DNA from: Patiria miniata
Taxonomy: Eukaryota; Echinodermata; Asteroidea; Valvatida; Asterinidae
DNA: 64,000 bases
Assembly: GCF_015706575.1 (NCBI RefSeq)
Contig: NW_024037065.1
Location: 1,612,001 to 1,676,000, forward strand
Direction: 5' to 3'
Under the pieces are notes generated by a model, which worked only from the letters and a program-made list of their open reading frames with translations, ran no database searches and had not been told where the DNA came from. The translations under genes were made by a program, and so were the position numbers. This document shows, one piece after another, positions 11,383 to 22,622 of this stretch (position 1 is its first letter; each line of letters opens with the position of its first letter).

Positions 11383-12492
11383 GTAACTTACGTTACCTCG
11401 GAAGACACTCAACCCAAATATTTATAAATATAAAAAATTGAGCTTACTTTTGATTGTTCAATGAATTACGTGGTCTGGTGTTTATGCCCATAACTTGTAG
11501 ATTCCATGTAGAAAACATTTTTGGAGATGTGGCGATTTCCCTGCTGAACAGTCAAAAAGTGGTTTTATTGTATGAAACATACGTTACCGCATTTTGTCAA
11601 TATTTCTGCATTTGAGAAGCTTAATGTCATGTGCAATTTTAGGATCGGTGTCCGCTCTTCTTAATATCAACCGGATGCCTCGAACATGCATTTACAAGTT
11701 GGCACAAGAACTTTCAAACGAATCCTTTGAAACCTACGTTATGAAACATACGTTACAATCGTTTAGTATGTGTTTCATTTTTTCTCATATGATGATTGCA
11801 CGTTTGAAAATGAGTATCTCAACAGCGCCCCCATGCACAACCGGCTACATAGCAACCTTTTGCACTGATAAAAATGGCGGCTTGACCATGCTGCGTGGAG
11901 TCCCAAGGCATAAAGGACCAGATTTTTTGGTAAGTTCTGGTACATGACTAAACTGGGATTATAAAACCAAGTAAAAACTTTGTGTAGAATGCTTTGGGTT
12001 TTCATCAATGCAATACCATCAACATATGTAACATTTATCAAGGGTTTTACATGAATAACGGCATTTTTAGATCAAATCTTTGAGTAACGTAAGTTTCATG
12101 TTATTTAATCGTTATGGAGGTGTGTATCTCAATCTGATTGCCACGTGGACGGCTTATCTGCAGTTTTGGTCGAGCCGAACTAATGGATTATCGGTAATGA
12201 GAGCAACACGTCTTAAAGCTTTTACATTATTACGTATTACACAGTGACTGTAATTGTTTATGGGATCCTTTTATTTATGGTAACGTAAGTTTCATTTAAT
12301 TGACAGCAAAATATCTTTCTGAAGGATACATTCTAAACTTTTTTCTAATACTGAAAAAAATGTCACTGGAGTTTACCTGGGTAATTAAAATACAAGATTA
12401 TATCAAGCAGGTTTTTCAGGTACTGCTTTTGATTACATTAATACCCTGAAAATAATGGTAACGTATGTTACGCAAACGGTAACGTATGTTAC
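11383..12492. repeat. Left subterminal motif array (8 copies of a 14-bp near-palindrome)
   Basis: Variants of GTAACGTATGTTAC, with one half often GAAAC/GTTTC, occur at 11383-11396, 11574-11587, 11729-11742, 11743-11756, 12084-12097, 12280-12293, 12458-12471 and 12479-12492. The first four read toward ...CGTTAC, the next two are reversed, and the last two are symmetric. Four more copies flank the other side of the transposase-like gene at 12.7-15.3 kb. The sequence between motifs is AT-rich and unconstrained. The likely role is transposase binding (inference). Confidence 0.75.
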
Positions 12493-12738
12493 GGAAATGT
12501 GGATGGCTGGTGTTATGTCTTTCTTTATACAATAACTTTGATTAACCATATGTAACTCAAAAACATGAAATACTCGGAAAACGGGGGTCCAACCTAGGAG
12601 TTTTTCACTTTTCAGTAATGGTATATGTTAAAAACAGAATATTCTGGACAGCATCAATATTGTGCCGTTATTGTTGCTGCATGTCTAAACCACCAAATGT
12701 TCTTCCTTGTAACTCTATTTAATTAGATCTGATTTTAT

Positions 12739-15345
12739 TTGTTATTACTTTTCAGTTTCTACGACAGTGCGACATACATCTGCATTTTTAAGATGGCCAA
12801 GACACGCGCCGAAATACAAGCTGCTTATCGTGAGAGAAGACGTCAGAAACTGGGAGAGAAAACATATCTTGAAGCAGAGAGCAGAAGGGTGAAGAAATAT
12901 TATGTTCCCGTTGAACGGTTGTCCAAAAAGCAAGTTTGGGAACGACGACAAAATGTGAACAAGAGAGTTCGGAAGCATCGTTCAAATGTCCGAGAAGCTT
13001 TAGCTAAACTAAGACGGAATGAGCAAGACGACCTTGAGAACATGGCAGAGCAGGAAGAAAGTGCAGATGATTCAGCCATTTCTGACATCTCATATGCTGG
13101 ACCAAGCACACGCTCAACTCGACGAACGCCACTCGTTGTTAAGATGCCATTTGCCAGACCAACACGTAGGAGGAAAAGAGTCAGCAAATGTCTGGACAGA
13201 GCACACAAAACCATCGAAACACTAAGACGACAAGTACAAGCGGCAACTAGACAGAACAAAAAAATACGCAAACGCAATGAGAGACTGCTCAAAGCTAAAC
13301 GTACGTCTTCAACATCAATTACAAATGCATCAAATACGCCAAGATCCAAAACACTTTCCATGCTGAAAAACGCAGGTATTCATGGGAATAGAAGTAAGCA
13401 TGTGAAGAAACACTTGCTATTCTCCAATGCTATCCTAGATGAGCTTGCAAGTGCTTCGAAGTGCAGTTCTTCTAAATATGAGCGCCGTGTGTTGCATAAC
13501 ATTGTATCGGGCTCAAAGGTGCTCAAAAAGTATCGACTCTTGTCTATGGTTCAAAAGTCAAGTGGCTTAGGACGTCGAAACCTTGCAAGGGCAACTGGAA
13601 AACTATCCTGGTCCAAGATGCAGACAAAACCATTGTGAAAATCTCTGCATAATGAAGTTACAGATTTTTTGGAGAGGGACGACAATTCCAGGATAATGCC
13701 AGGAAAGAAAGACGCGTGTAAAACGGGTAATAGTGGTGACAAGAAACAAAAACGATATCTCACTGATTATGTGGCCAATCTCCACATGAAGTATGTTGCA
13801 GAAAATCCCGAGAAGCGACATGTATCTCTATCGGCGTTTAACAGGGTCAGGAGGAATCTGTGTCCCCATATCAAGCTGGTAGAATTTGCATCTCGCAATA
13901 CCTGTTTGTGTCAGAGACACCAGAACTTGTCGCTGAAGCTGAAGGCCCTTAAGGCCCTGCGACAGGTAACAACCACCAACCCTGATCAGTTCATCAAGGA
14001 CAACAGTGAACAAGATGTGCAAAGTTTGCTTCGATCTGTCCAAGCAGAGCACTTGGAGTTTGAACAATGGTCTCGTGTTACAGCTGACGGCAGAAAAAAG
14101 ACCAAACTTGTAAGACTGTCACTCAGCAGAGAGGAATTCTGCTCGAGATTCAGCAAGGATGTTCAGGAATTCCGTTTACACGTCCTTCGTGTGCAGAACC
14201 AGTATCGTGCAATGTCAAAATGCAAACAGGATTTGCCTCCAGATCATTGCATTGTCCACATGGATTTTGCAGAAAACTACACATGCGTTCCTTTGGAAGA
14301 AGTCCAAAGTGGTTACTGGGCTCAGGACTCTGTCACCATTCACCCAATCGTAGTGTACCATCGAGATGAGGAAGGTAATCTCGTCCATAAAAGCCTTGTT
14401 GCTGTCTCAGACGAGAGAGCACATAACACATCCACAATTTTGGCAATTATTACAGCATTGATGCCAAAGCTTAAAGAAGCAGTGCCAGATCTATCTCAAG
14501 TCCGACAGCACAATACAGAAACAAGACCACGTTCAGCGTTGTGTGTGACCACGGTGAGCTGTTTGGAGGTGTTCAAGCCCAGTGGGATTATTTTGAGGCA
14601 GGACATGGAAAAGGTCCTTGCGATGGCATCGGGGGGACCGTGAAGCGTCTAGCAGATGAAGCCGTCAAGAGCTGCCGTAATACAGGATGCTCATGACTTT
14701 TTTGCTTGGGCTTGCCAAGAACGCCACACAAAGCCCGAAAACAAGATAGAGTACTTCTTTATTACGAAGGAGGACTGCGTTGCTAGTGCCCAAACCATCG
14801 CCGACAAATGGTCTAACGTCAAAACCTTTCCAGGCACCATGTGCGTGCACTCGGTGATTGGAGTACGAGGCCACCTGCTTATGAGGAATGACTCTTGCTA
14901 CTGTGAGAAGTGCTATATTGCATCGAATGAGTACGAACAAAACACAATGTGCAGCGGGTGGAAACCTCGGTTTCTCTCAAGACAGCTTCCTCAAAATATG
15001 GAAGGCAAGCAAAGTAGCGTCCAACCAGATAAAGTCATGATCCCATACAACACCGATGACTGGGTTGCGGCAGTGTACGAAGACAAGTGGTATATTGGTA
15101 CAGTATTGGAGGCCGATGACGACGATATTTCCATTCACTTTATGAGAAGCAGTGACAAGTTTCCCGAATACTTTAAATGGCCTGCAAGATCGGACGACCT
15201 GTGGATACCTAGGCATAAGGTTCTGTGTCACATTAGCGCCCCAGGACGCACTGCGATGTCAAAGCGCTTATTTCGGTTATCGGATCAGGACAGGAAAAGG
15301 ATTGTGGAAATGTTTGACCAGTGCAAAGCCACAAAAACTAAATGA
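12739..15345 (+). pseudogene. Transposase-like gene of the DFAENY / GKGxCDGIGG type, broken
   Basis: The gene runs from a basic N-terminus (MAKTRAEIQAAYRERRRQKL from 12793, Arg/Lys-rich to about 13300) through a central part from 13669 with HIKLVEFASRNTCLC and HMDFAENYTC (14260-14282, probable first catalytic Asp). A frame-shifted block at about 14495-14690 holds AQYRNKTTFSVVCDHGE and GHGKGPCDGIGGTVKRLA. From 14656 comes a C-terminal frame with a Cys-rich patch (NDSCYCEKCY) and an SH3/tudor-like module (WYIGTVLEADDDDISIHF...WP) ending at 15345. An in-frame TGA at 13636 and shifts near 14490 and 14670 break it. The signature motifs are, from memory, common in unannotated repetitive proteins of cnidarians, molluscs and insects; a DDE-type nuclease role is inference. 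Subterminal motif arrays on both sides support a DNA transposon. Confidence 0.65.
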
Positions 15346-15377
15346 GAGTATAGTAGGTGTTGTGTAGACATCACATT

Positions 15378-16119
15378 GAAACATACGTTACCATCGTTAT
15401 GCAATAATGTTCAAAATGGTTAACAGGCCTAAGACATAAATCTATTACACGGTTTGTTGGTGAATGTTAAGCATCTTTAGTTACTGCAAGGTTACTCTTG
15501 AAAACACTTTAATTGAAATCTGGCTTTTAATTTTAGTGTACAAACTAAAATATTGCGCCATTTTGGGGCTAGGAAGCAAGAAATTGCCTCCATTAACATG
15601 ATTGGTATTTTGTTTTCTGGTCACTTTAACAAGTTTAGAGGAGAACTATGTTATATATGCTGGCATGTTTACACAAACAGGTAACAAAATGGCAATTTAT
15701 CGAACGAAAATTTGATCCTTGAAAGAGAAACATACGTTACCCCCATTGAAACTTACGTTACTGCAGTTCGATGAAGTTTTCCTTGGAGTATAATTTTAAT
15801 ACGTGAAAGAAATCGAAAGTAATACATTGCTGGAGGTTTAAAGCATGGTTTAATTGAGACGGAATATAGGGAATCAACAGTTTACGGTTTCCGTGCGGAT
15901 TGACAACGCCTCACTTTGCCAAAGTAAATGATCGATGATTTTGTCCTTTCTATTCACGACGAATTTAAAGATTTTAAACCCATCGTCTTGTCAGTGGCTT
16001 TATTTGCAGTTGTTACTGTTTTTATATACACATAAAAATAAGTTTTCAAACAAATGTATAACCTTCAATGAAGTTTTTAGAAGGCATTAACAACAGAAAC
16101 TACAAGTAACGTAAGTTAC
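15378..16119. repeat. Right subterminal motif array (4 copies)
   Basis: Copies of the same 14-bp near-palindrome seen at 11.4-12.5 kb are at 15378-15391, 15727-15740, 15748-15761 and 16106-16119. The array starts 33 bp after the stop of the transposase-like gene. The rest is AT-rich and non-coding. The outer right end of the element could not be placed; 16120-17047 shows no clear feature apart from two overlapping open frames on opposite strands (about 16722-17147) with no recognisable domain. Confidence 0.7.
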
Positions 16120-17047
16120 ACAGGCAAACATTGGTAAATGGGTTAACAGGAACGACAAATTCGTTTCACAAGGAATTAAATGTGCATACTATGTAAATAT
16201 GTTTCCTGGTTTATTAAGGTTGTGTCAGCATTAAAGAAAACCTAAGTTCATGGAACTTCGAATTTGCGATTTCCGAGTTCGTCAATTGTGCCTTTATAAT
16301 GAGATTGAGCCTCCTTAGCAAAGATTGATCACAGTGGGAATAAAACTAATGCATGGGTCTAGGTCATTGCAAGGGTACGACTGCAAGGCACCAGGTAATG
16401 TTACACAATTTGAATTTGATAACGTATCGCTGGTTATCCATTATTTAGTGCATTTGCTTAATGATCTTGTGACATTTTCTCACATTTTAATTAGCTCAAG
16501 GGTGGGCGTTAGACTTCTTTTCTGATTGCAGTAAATCACGATTAACGTTAGGCCTAAGAATATTTTTTATACTATTGCGAGTCCAAATAATTATTTTTTT
16601 TTTTGCATATTTCTCACGTTTGTTTTAACCAAAACACTGAACTTCAATTACCCAGACAGCCACATGGAAATTAATGTCATCAATGTATAACAAGTTAGGC
16701 CTCACATTAACGTTAGGTTGTTTAAAACAATAACTTACCACTAATGCACAAAACCCGAGCTGCACTTCTACGGATACGTAAAGCCCTATTGTTAGGCCTA
16801 GCCGCAGAATTCGTCGGAATCATTCCGGAACCCCAATTGCATATGACTTCTGCTCCAATCCAGGACTCAAAGTTACCATCGTTGATGTCGTCTTCCAACC
16901 AAGCCGTTTCGGCGATATCTACACTTGGCGGCGATTCAGCAAAGAATTCGAGCAGTACAAATGTACAGCTCGCCATGTCGCGATCTAGCAGGTGGACTAC
17001 TTGTGCAAAACGCGCTCGACGTACGTACCAGTATACAAATATTACAT

Positions 17048-17189
17048 GGTTTGAGGGTGGACAGTCGATATTCGCTCCCCGAGGTATTGGAAGTTGACAA
17101 ACTAGTTCCCGAAGCGAAGCCGAGGGAACTAGTTTGTAAACTTCCAATACCGAGGGGAGCTAATATTGACTGTCAACCCGAAATAAACC
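17048..17189. repeat. 142-bp inverted repeat (hairpin)
   Basis: GGTTTGAGGGTGGACAGTCG at the left pairs, with few mismatches, with the right end around CTGTCAACCCGAAATAAACC. The inner arms GGTATTGGAAGTT / AACTTCCAATACC and GAACTAGTTTGT pair around an AAGC centre. The arms are about 68 bp. Likely a small foldback MITE; no TSD assigned. Confidence 0.75.
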
Positions 17190-17550
17190 ATGTTATATTT
17201 GTTTTACTATACCTCGTACATATTCAGTTGCCAAATTTATTATTAGGCACCTAAAACAAAATTTGGGGAAACTTGTACAGCTCACCAAAAGATTGAACTT
17301 CAATTACTAGTTCGGTTCGTTTGGAATATAATACAGTTACTACAGTTGTAAATACAGTTGTTTGCAATGTGTACAACTTTCTTTTGTACAGGAGACATCT
17401 TTACACGGTCTATACATTTTCTCCAGTACGGCATGATTGAGCTCTGTAAATTAACATTTTCGCGAACCGTGCAACCATGCATCTCTCCTGTGCGATGTTC
17501 GCGCGTGCGTACTGCATCCGTGCGACAGTTCCTCGATTGCTCTGTAAAGC

Positions 17551-17605
17551 GCATGCGTAGTAGACTGTCGCACGGGTAACCCATGCGACAGTCTACTACG
17601 CATGC
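17551..17605. repeat. Perfect 22-bp-arm hairpin
   Basis: GCATGCGTAGTAGACTGTCG at 17551 onwards has an exact reverse complement ending at 17605, separated by an 11-base loop CGGGTAACCCA. GTGCGACAGT and GCGCATGCGT words lie just upstream, so this may be the core of a larger decayed element. Confidence 0.85.
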
Positions 17606-17784
17606 GTATTTACATGTGCGTGAATCCTCGCACTATGTATGAGGTATAGTAATAGAGAATGACGTTTTTATCACTTTCAAATAATGTAACGCGCAGTTCG
17701 TGCATACGCGCACAAAGTAAAACGGGTACTATACTTGCTTTAGGCAATTTTGGACACTGGCGTGGCTACTGCTGCGTGCTACTA

Positions 17785-18270
17785 CACTGTTAGAACGTTG
17801 GGCAAAAAAATGCCCAACTTATTGCCCATCGTTGGTTCAATAGTTAACATGTACATCTATTGGGCAATTATTACCCAAGGGTCGTTGGGCAATGTCTTTA
17901 CTAAATAATTAGGCAAACGAATGACCCAAAAGTTGGTCATTTAGTACTTCCCAACTTTCGGTTGGCTTAGTTTGTCCAAGGGTTGGTAATGATAGGTTTC
18001 CCATTTATTTGGCAGTAAAAGTTACACAATTGTTGGCTAATCATTTTGGCTAATTTGTAGGGCAAATTCCAGAACGTCTGCTTAATAGTTGGGAACTTGC
18101 TATGAAATACTTGGGCAACTGCGTATCCAGTTTATGACCAATTGTTAGTAAATTCTCGTTCACTGCCATGATACGTTGGGCACAAATCTATTGAAAAAGC
18201 TCAGTAGTTGGGACTGAATCTAACCATAAAATGGGTATTTCCTTTACAACAGTTGGTTAATAAATGACTC
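17785..18270 (+). mobile_element. CACTA-like element end with TTGGGCAA motif array
   Basis: The segment starts CACTGTTAGAACGTTGGGCA and carries at least a dozen variants of TTGGGCAA/TTGCCCAA and TTGGGTC/GACCCAA in both orientations over about 480 bp. Same layout as the ends at 5628 and 39900 but with a different motif. Three exons on the minus strand (19742-21198) end toward this terminus, so it may be the 3' end of an element carrying that gene (inference). Confidence 0.55.
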
Positions 18271-18430
18271 AACAAAAAAGTTTTGTTTCTCCCTCCTCTT
18301 TTTATTAACAAATAATTTCTACTCAACAAGGCCTTAAAAACATACAGGTTTTTTTTTCAAACTGGAGAAAAAAATTTAAGGAAAGAATAAGTTGTTTCAA
18401 ATAAATAACATGTTTTTTTTCTTTTTGTAA

Positions 18431-19700
18431 GAAACTTTAAATGTCTTGAGGAGATATGGCAGATGTTACAACATGTCTGTTTGAAAACAAGTTGTAACAT
18501 CCACTACTTATCCTCAAGACTTATCCACAAATTCTAAATAAAAAAACAGGGAAATCCTTTTCGTTTCAGAACAAAACATTTAAACTTCTACATCTTAGGT
18601 AAAACCTTAATGGTTTCTCAAATATAGACAAAACAATTGCTTTGAAACAGAAATGCTTTTATTTTTTCTGAACTTTGTTTGTAGCAAACTCAATACAACT
18701 TCTTGAAGAGCAGTAACAGATGTTACAAAATGATGGCTAAGGAAATTGAGTCACAGGTTTCTTTTGCAAATAAAAAACAACAACAAAAAGTAACATGTTT
18801 GTTAAAAAAAAAATGGAATACTACTTTTTCCCCTCAAGACTTTGACATTTTCTCACAATAGAACAGATTCAAGAAAATTGAATTTTCAAACAAAGTTGTA
18901 AAATCTTGTAAAGACCAACTGCAATGGGGTCCCTCTATAAGGACAGACTCGCCTGGTATCCTACAAAATACAGGAACATACACGCTGTATGCACTGCATG
19001 TCTGCTGCAGTGTTTAGAGAACATTTCCGTGTGCAAAGTAAGCCTTCAGGCCTCTCAGGCAAGCAAGTCGCACTTCTTCAAAAGAAAATATTGAGGACAA
19101 GTAGCATATGTTACAACATGTCTTTTGCAAAACAAAGTTGTAACATCTACTACTTATCCTCAAGACTTTTAAAGTTTCTAACAAATTTCAAACAGAAACA
19201 GGAAAAGCATAGGGTTTCAAAATCTACATCTTGCAAAGACCTAAATGGCTTCTCAAGTATAGAAAAACAATTTGCCTGGAAACAGAAATGTTTTTTTCTG
19301 GAATTTTTTTATAAGAAACTCGAGACACCTTTTTCGATGAGAAGTAGCAGATGTTACAAAATGATTGTTTCGAAAATATCATGCAAAATGTACTTCACTC
19401 TTTCTTGCAAATAGAAAACAACAGAAAAAGCATGCATGTTTGAAAAAGTAATACTACTACTTCCCTTCAAGACTTTGAGAGTTTCTTACAAATAGAACAA
19501 ATCCAAAAAAACTCATATCTTAAACAAAGTTGTAAAATCTTGTAAAGGCCAACTGCAATGGGGTCCCTCTTTAAGGACAAATCGCCTGGTATCCTTAAAA
19601 AATACAAGAACATACACGCTGTATGCACTGCATGTCTGCAGCAGTGTTTAGAGGACATTTTTGTGTGCAAGGTAAGCACGTAGGCCTCTCAGGCAAGCAT
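18431..19700. repeat. 634-bp direct duplication in the 3' part of the element
   Basis: The block GTTGTAAAATCTTGTAAAGR through GGCCTCTCAGGCAAGC is present at 18895-19065 and again at 19529-19699, offset 634 bp with few differences. The preceding parts are also parallel (GCAGATGTTACAACATGTC near 18459 and GCATATGTTACAACATGTC near 19109; TGTAACATCYACTACTTATC in both). Short RCATRTTACAACATGT palindromes recur. An open frame at 18989-19414 spans the repeat and shows no domain, so I treat it as chance. Confidence 0.7.
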
Positions 19701-19741
19701 TGTCTCTGGTCTTGACACCTTCTTGTCTGTACACACACTTC

Positions 19742-21198
19742 TCAAAGAAAGGCATTTCTGGATTCCAGATGACTCGCACTGCTCAGTGACAATACAAACG
19801 GCTGGGGAAGAGTCTTTGGATCAACCTCTTTTAGGTACTGCGGCATGTTGATGATATCCTGCATAATGAAAAAGAAGTTTATTTTGTTCTTGCTATCTAA
19901 TCTTCTTGAAAAAAACATTCGTTCTCGACACTCCTTGCAGATGACATATTAAATATTAAATTCAAGCTGAGAGCATTCATTTCAAAACCAAAATACCGAA
20001 GCTTACCTTATATGCACTTACGCTGAATCCAATAATAAAGACGTTTATATAAAATGTGTTGTAAATCTTCAAGTGTGGAAGCCGGACACTTAAAGGGAAT
20101 GTACAACATTTGCCTTTGTTGTAATATTCAGAAATAAATGGATTGGAAAGAGTATGTTTTTAGCAAATATTGTTGAACTGACTTGTTTCACGTTTTAGGC
20201 TTGTGGGAAAAAAAAGCACAGAAACCCAATCATGTTCCTATAGTCTGGGTCCCTATCCCACTTAAAATACACACACTTGTTAAAACTGAGCAATTTTTAG
20301 ATGTTGGGAAATTGTAAGGTCAGAGAATCAGCCTAGCAGGTCTGCACCCCTTCACAGGTGTGTAATTAATTGCAAAGAAAATGCGGAATAACTAACTATG
20401 AAAAAGTAAGGGCAGTTTTTGAAGAAAAAAAACCTGTTTTTTCTAACGCTGGTCTTTAATTAAGAATACCCAAAAAACGGAGATAGGAAGAAAGTGTTGC
20501 TTGTTTTTAGAGAAATGTAACATCCACTTACCCGTTGTCTGTCGATTAAAAATCCAACTACATCTTTGATAGTGCTTCTCCCAGCAGCTCCTTTCTTGGA
20601 ATTTCCCTCAAAGATGACAGGCACGATGATCAAAGCCAAAATGGACTTCTGATCTATGAGAAATGAAGGACAGAAAAATAGTTGTAGAGCTAAAAAAAGA
20701 ATGCACGTCTCCAGCCTTGGATTTGAGTCCAGTTATGGGCTGGTCATGCACTGTGGAAAGGTTTTGGGCTCAGGAGGGTGCACTGGGCAAAATAAACACT
20801 TGTTATGATAAGTTGTCTATCCATTATTTCTGTCTGTGAAAGAAATAAACGCCACACCCATAACAGAGGTGAAGCCAAGTGGGGTGCACTGGTTTGCTAG
20901 TACCAGTGGTGCTGGTACTTTCAAATATTCAGAGAGAAAAAAGGCAAAATGCTACAGGTGATTGGCAGGGGGTGGGGCCACTGCTGTCTGGACATTTCTT
21001 TGAATTGATGATTTTAAACTTGTGACCCTTACCTTTTGTCAATTTCTCCAGGATCATATCTTGTGGTAGCTCCAATGACTCCTTCCACAAAGGGCACATT
21101 CTTGTACCATACTCTATGATAGGGTCGACCATGGCACTCCATCTGTCGTACAGACTGTCAGCTGATAAGGGGTACGCCAAACGATAATCCTGCTCAAT
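19742..21198 (-). CDS. Three 3' exons of an element-associated gene of unknown function
   Basis: On the minus strand three exons join in frame with proper AG/GT borders: 21198-21033 (QDYRLAYPLSADSLYDRWSA...), 20653-20532 (QKSILALIIVPVIFEGNSKK..., ending FLIDRQR) and 19858-19742 (DIINMPQYLKEVDPKTLPQP..., ending at a TGA at 19742-19744). Intron phases 1 and 0 fit exactly. The exon pattern and phrases resemble the C-terminal part of multi-exon predicted proteins that are repetitive in fish and marine invertebrates (some annotated as SAMD3-like); I recall this only loosely. Upstream exons are not visible: right of 21.2 kb lie LTR-element sequences. It may be cargo of the CACTA-like element ending at 17785. 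Confidence 0.5.
20083..20460 (-). repeat. Dispersed ~375-bp repeat, copy 2
   Basis: Reverse-orientation copy of the repeat at 8640-9011. It lies inside the intron between the last two exons of the minus-strand gene and runs from ACTTAAAGGGAATGTACAAC to AACGCTGGTCTTTAA. A TTAA lies at each edge, consistent with a TTAA-target MITE, but not proven. Confidence 0.55.
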
Positions 21199-21255
21199 CT
21201 ACAGTGCAAATATGGGAGAAATATACATCAAGATAATTGTGTGTTTTAAAGGTCC

Positions 21256-21555
21256 TGTTGTAGTATCGGGTTTAATTATTCATGGAAACACCCCTTGTTT
21301 TATCCCTTGATGTGACCCACTCCTTGGAGCATGCGCTGAGCGGTCCTCTTGTGCCCTTTGACCCCCTGAATCCCGCGCACAAGAACATCATGGAGAACTG
21401 ACAACAACCGAGGCATAAACACCCGACAACTTGTGCCGTTTTCGGGAAGTATTCTGGAACCTAGTGGTGGTTTACTGAGGCCTGTACGACCCCTTGACGA
21501 CCGTCGGAGGTAGTCCAGTCGAAGATAGGGTGAGTCGACCCCGGAAAACACTACA
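21256..21555 (+). mobile_element. Candidate 5' LTR of an older plus-strand LTR element
   Basis: A 300-bp stretch begins TGTTGTAGTATCGGG and ends GGAAAACACTACA, followed at once by TTGGCGTCGTAGACAGG, which has the form of a primer-binding site. The leader would run to 21711, be interrupted by the minus-strand Gypsy element, resume at 31147 and lead to the helix-hairpin-helix frame at 32102. No second copy of this LTR was found, so the element would be truncated at its 3' side. Single-copy evidence only; an LTR call is inference. Confidence 0.35.
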
Positions 21556-21707
21556 TTGGCGTCGTAGACAGGATCGCTTTCTACGAACACTGACCAAAGT
21601 TTGTGGCGTGGTGGAACCACGAGGCCGCCGGGCATCCAGCTCGTTCAAGACAGCTGGGTTGGGGAGGGAATTTTCCCATAGGGGCTTAAGGACTGCGCTG
21701 TGTTGTT

Positions 21708-21711
21708 CTAG
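21708..21711. repeat. Target-site duplication CTAG (left)
   Basis: CTAG directly precedes the left LTR and recurs at 31147-31150 directly after the right LTR, marking a 4-bp target duplication of the element between them. Confidence 0.8.
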
Positions 21712-21889
21712 TGTGGTATTTGGCGAGAACGGCGCCAAAGAGCCGGAGTCCAACAGCAACGGAGGAACGAGACGCAAGTCAGGTTTGTTTCGGTGCATGG
21801 ATCAGACTGACGTGTCGTGGCCAGCCCGCTCGAGCTGGCCACTCACGCCGTCAAGCCTGACTGACTTTATTCAATACGCATTCACTACA
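21712..21889 (-). repeat. 3' LTR of the TatD-bearing Gypsy element
   Basis: 178 bp with TG...CA ends on both strands (TGTGGTATT...CACTACA on the plus strand). It matches the LTR at 30984-31146 base for base by eye except for 16 bases replacing one near 21820, where it makes a GGCCAGC...GCTGGCC palindrome. Confidence 0.9.
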
Positions 21890-21901
21890 CTCCTCCCTGT
21901 C
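21890..21901 (-). other. Polypurine tract
   Basis: On the minus strand GACAGGGAGGAG abuts the 3' LTR start TGTAGTG. This purine run is the expected plus-strand primer for reverse transcription in LTR elements. Confidence 0.7.
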
Positions 21902-22622
21902 ATGTTTTTTTCTTTTTAGTTCAACTTACAATGTACATGTACATGTACTTGTATTTGCAACAATAATAAAGGAAATTAACCTTCCTGTCTGAAATGGAGA
22001 CACGTTCGTTAAGTTTTATGAAAACCTGTAGCACGTACACTATTCATTACAAAATTATCGAAATCATAACATAATTCTTACTCTACTATTCTTCTCTTTA
22101 ACATTAACCTGTAGCACGTACATTATTCATCAAAATCTTAACATAAATTTTACCCTTCTGTTCTTCTCTTTAACTATTCTTCTCCCTATTCCCATCCCTA
22201 TTCTCATTCTTTTGTCTTTTTTTTTTTTCATTTTCAACACTTAATGTTGGCTTCGGAAAAAAAAATTATTCCCGGCTGACTTGTTATAATTATAATTATA
22301 ACATCTGAGACAGAATAATCTTCTCTTTTTTTTCTCTCTCTTCTGTCAACACTTCATAGTATATATTGCTGTACAAAGGAAATACATTATTTTCTATTTG
22401 GAACCTGTGACGACACATGTACTTTTTGCAGCACGTTATAGCTATAACTAATAATTTAACTAATAAAATTGTTATTTCTATTAAGGACTGTTCCTCATTT
22501 TCAGGAACCACTTATTCCAAAAAGACGACTTCTGCACAGTGTTAAAAAAACTTAATCCGGGGGGAAAAAACACACTTCCGCTTGGAACATAACACATCCG
22601 CTGGGGCCCAGGGTAAAAAAAA
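21902..22622 (-). other. 3' untranslated part of the Gypsy element
   Basis: AT-rich sequence between the TatD frame and the polypurine tract, with TTCTCTTTAAC and AACCTGTAGCACGTAC direct repeats near 22025-22175. No coding frame is supported. Confidence 0.5.

Noticed and set aside
13019..13361. 153-codon minus-strand frame in the 12.7-15.3 kb gene
   Set aside because: Shadow of the Arg/Lys-rich N-terminus, giving Leu/Ser/Cys-rich peptide in the complement.
16722..17254. Possible small gene (141 codons minus, 117 and 109 codons plus)
   Set aside because: The frames overlap each other on opposite strands and extend into a perfect inverted repeat, so coding use is unlikely; no splice-supported exon.
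18989..19414. 141-codon plus-strand frame
   Set aside because: Spans the 634-bp direct repeat and reads as low-character Lys/Ser/Cys peptide. The supported gene is on the other strand.
21300..21919. Open frames on both strands around the left LTR
   Set aside because: No domain, and they run across the LTR border and target duplication, so they cannot be one gene.
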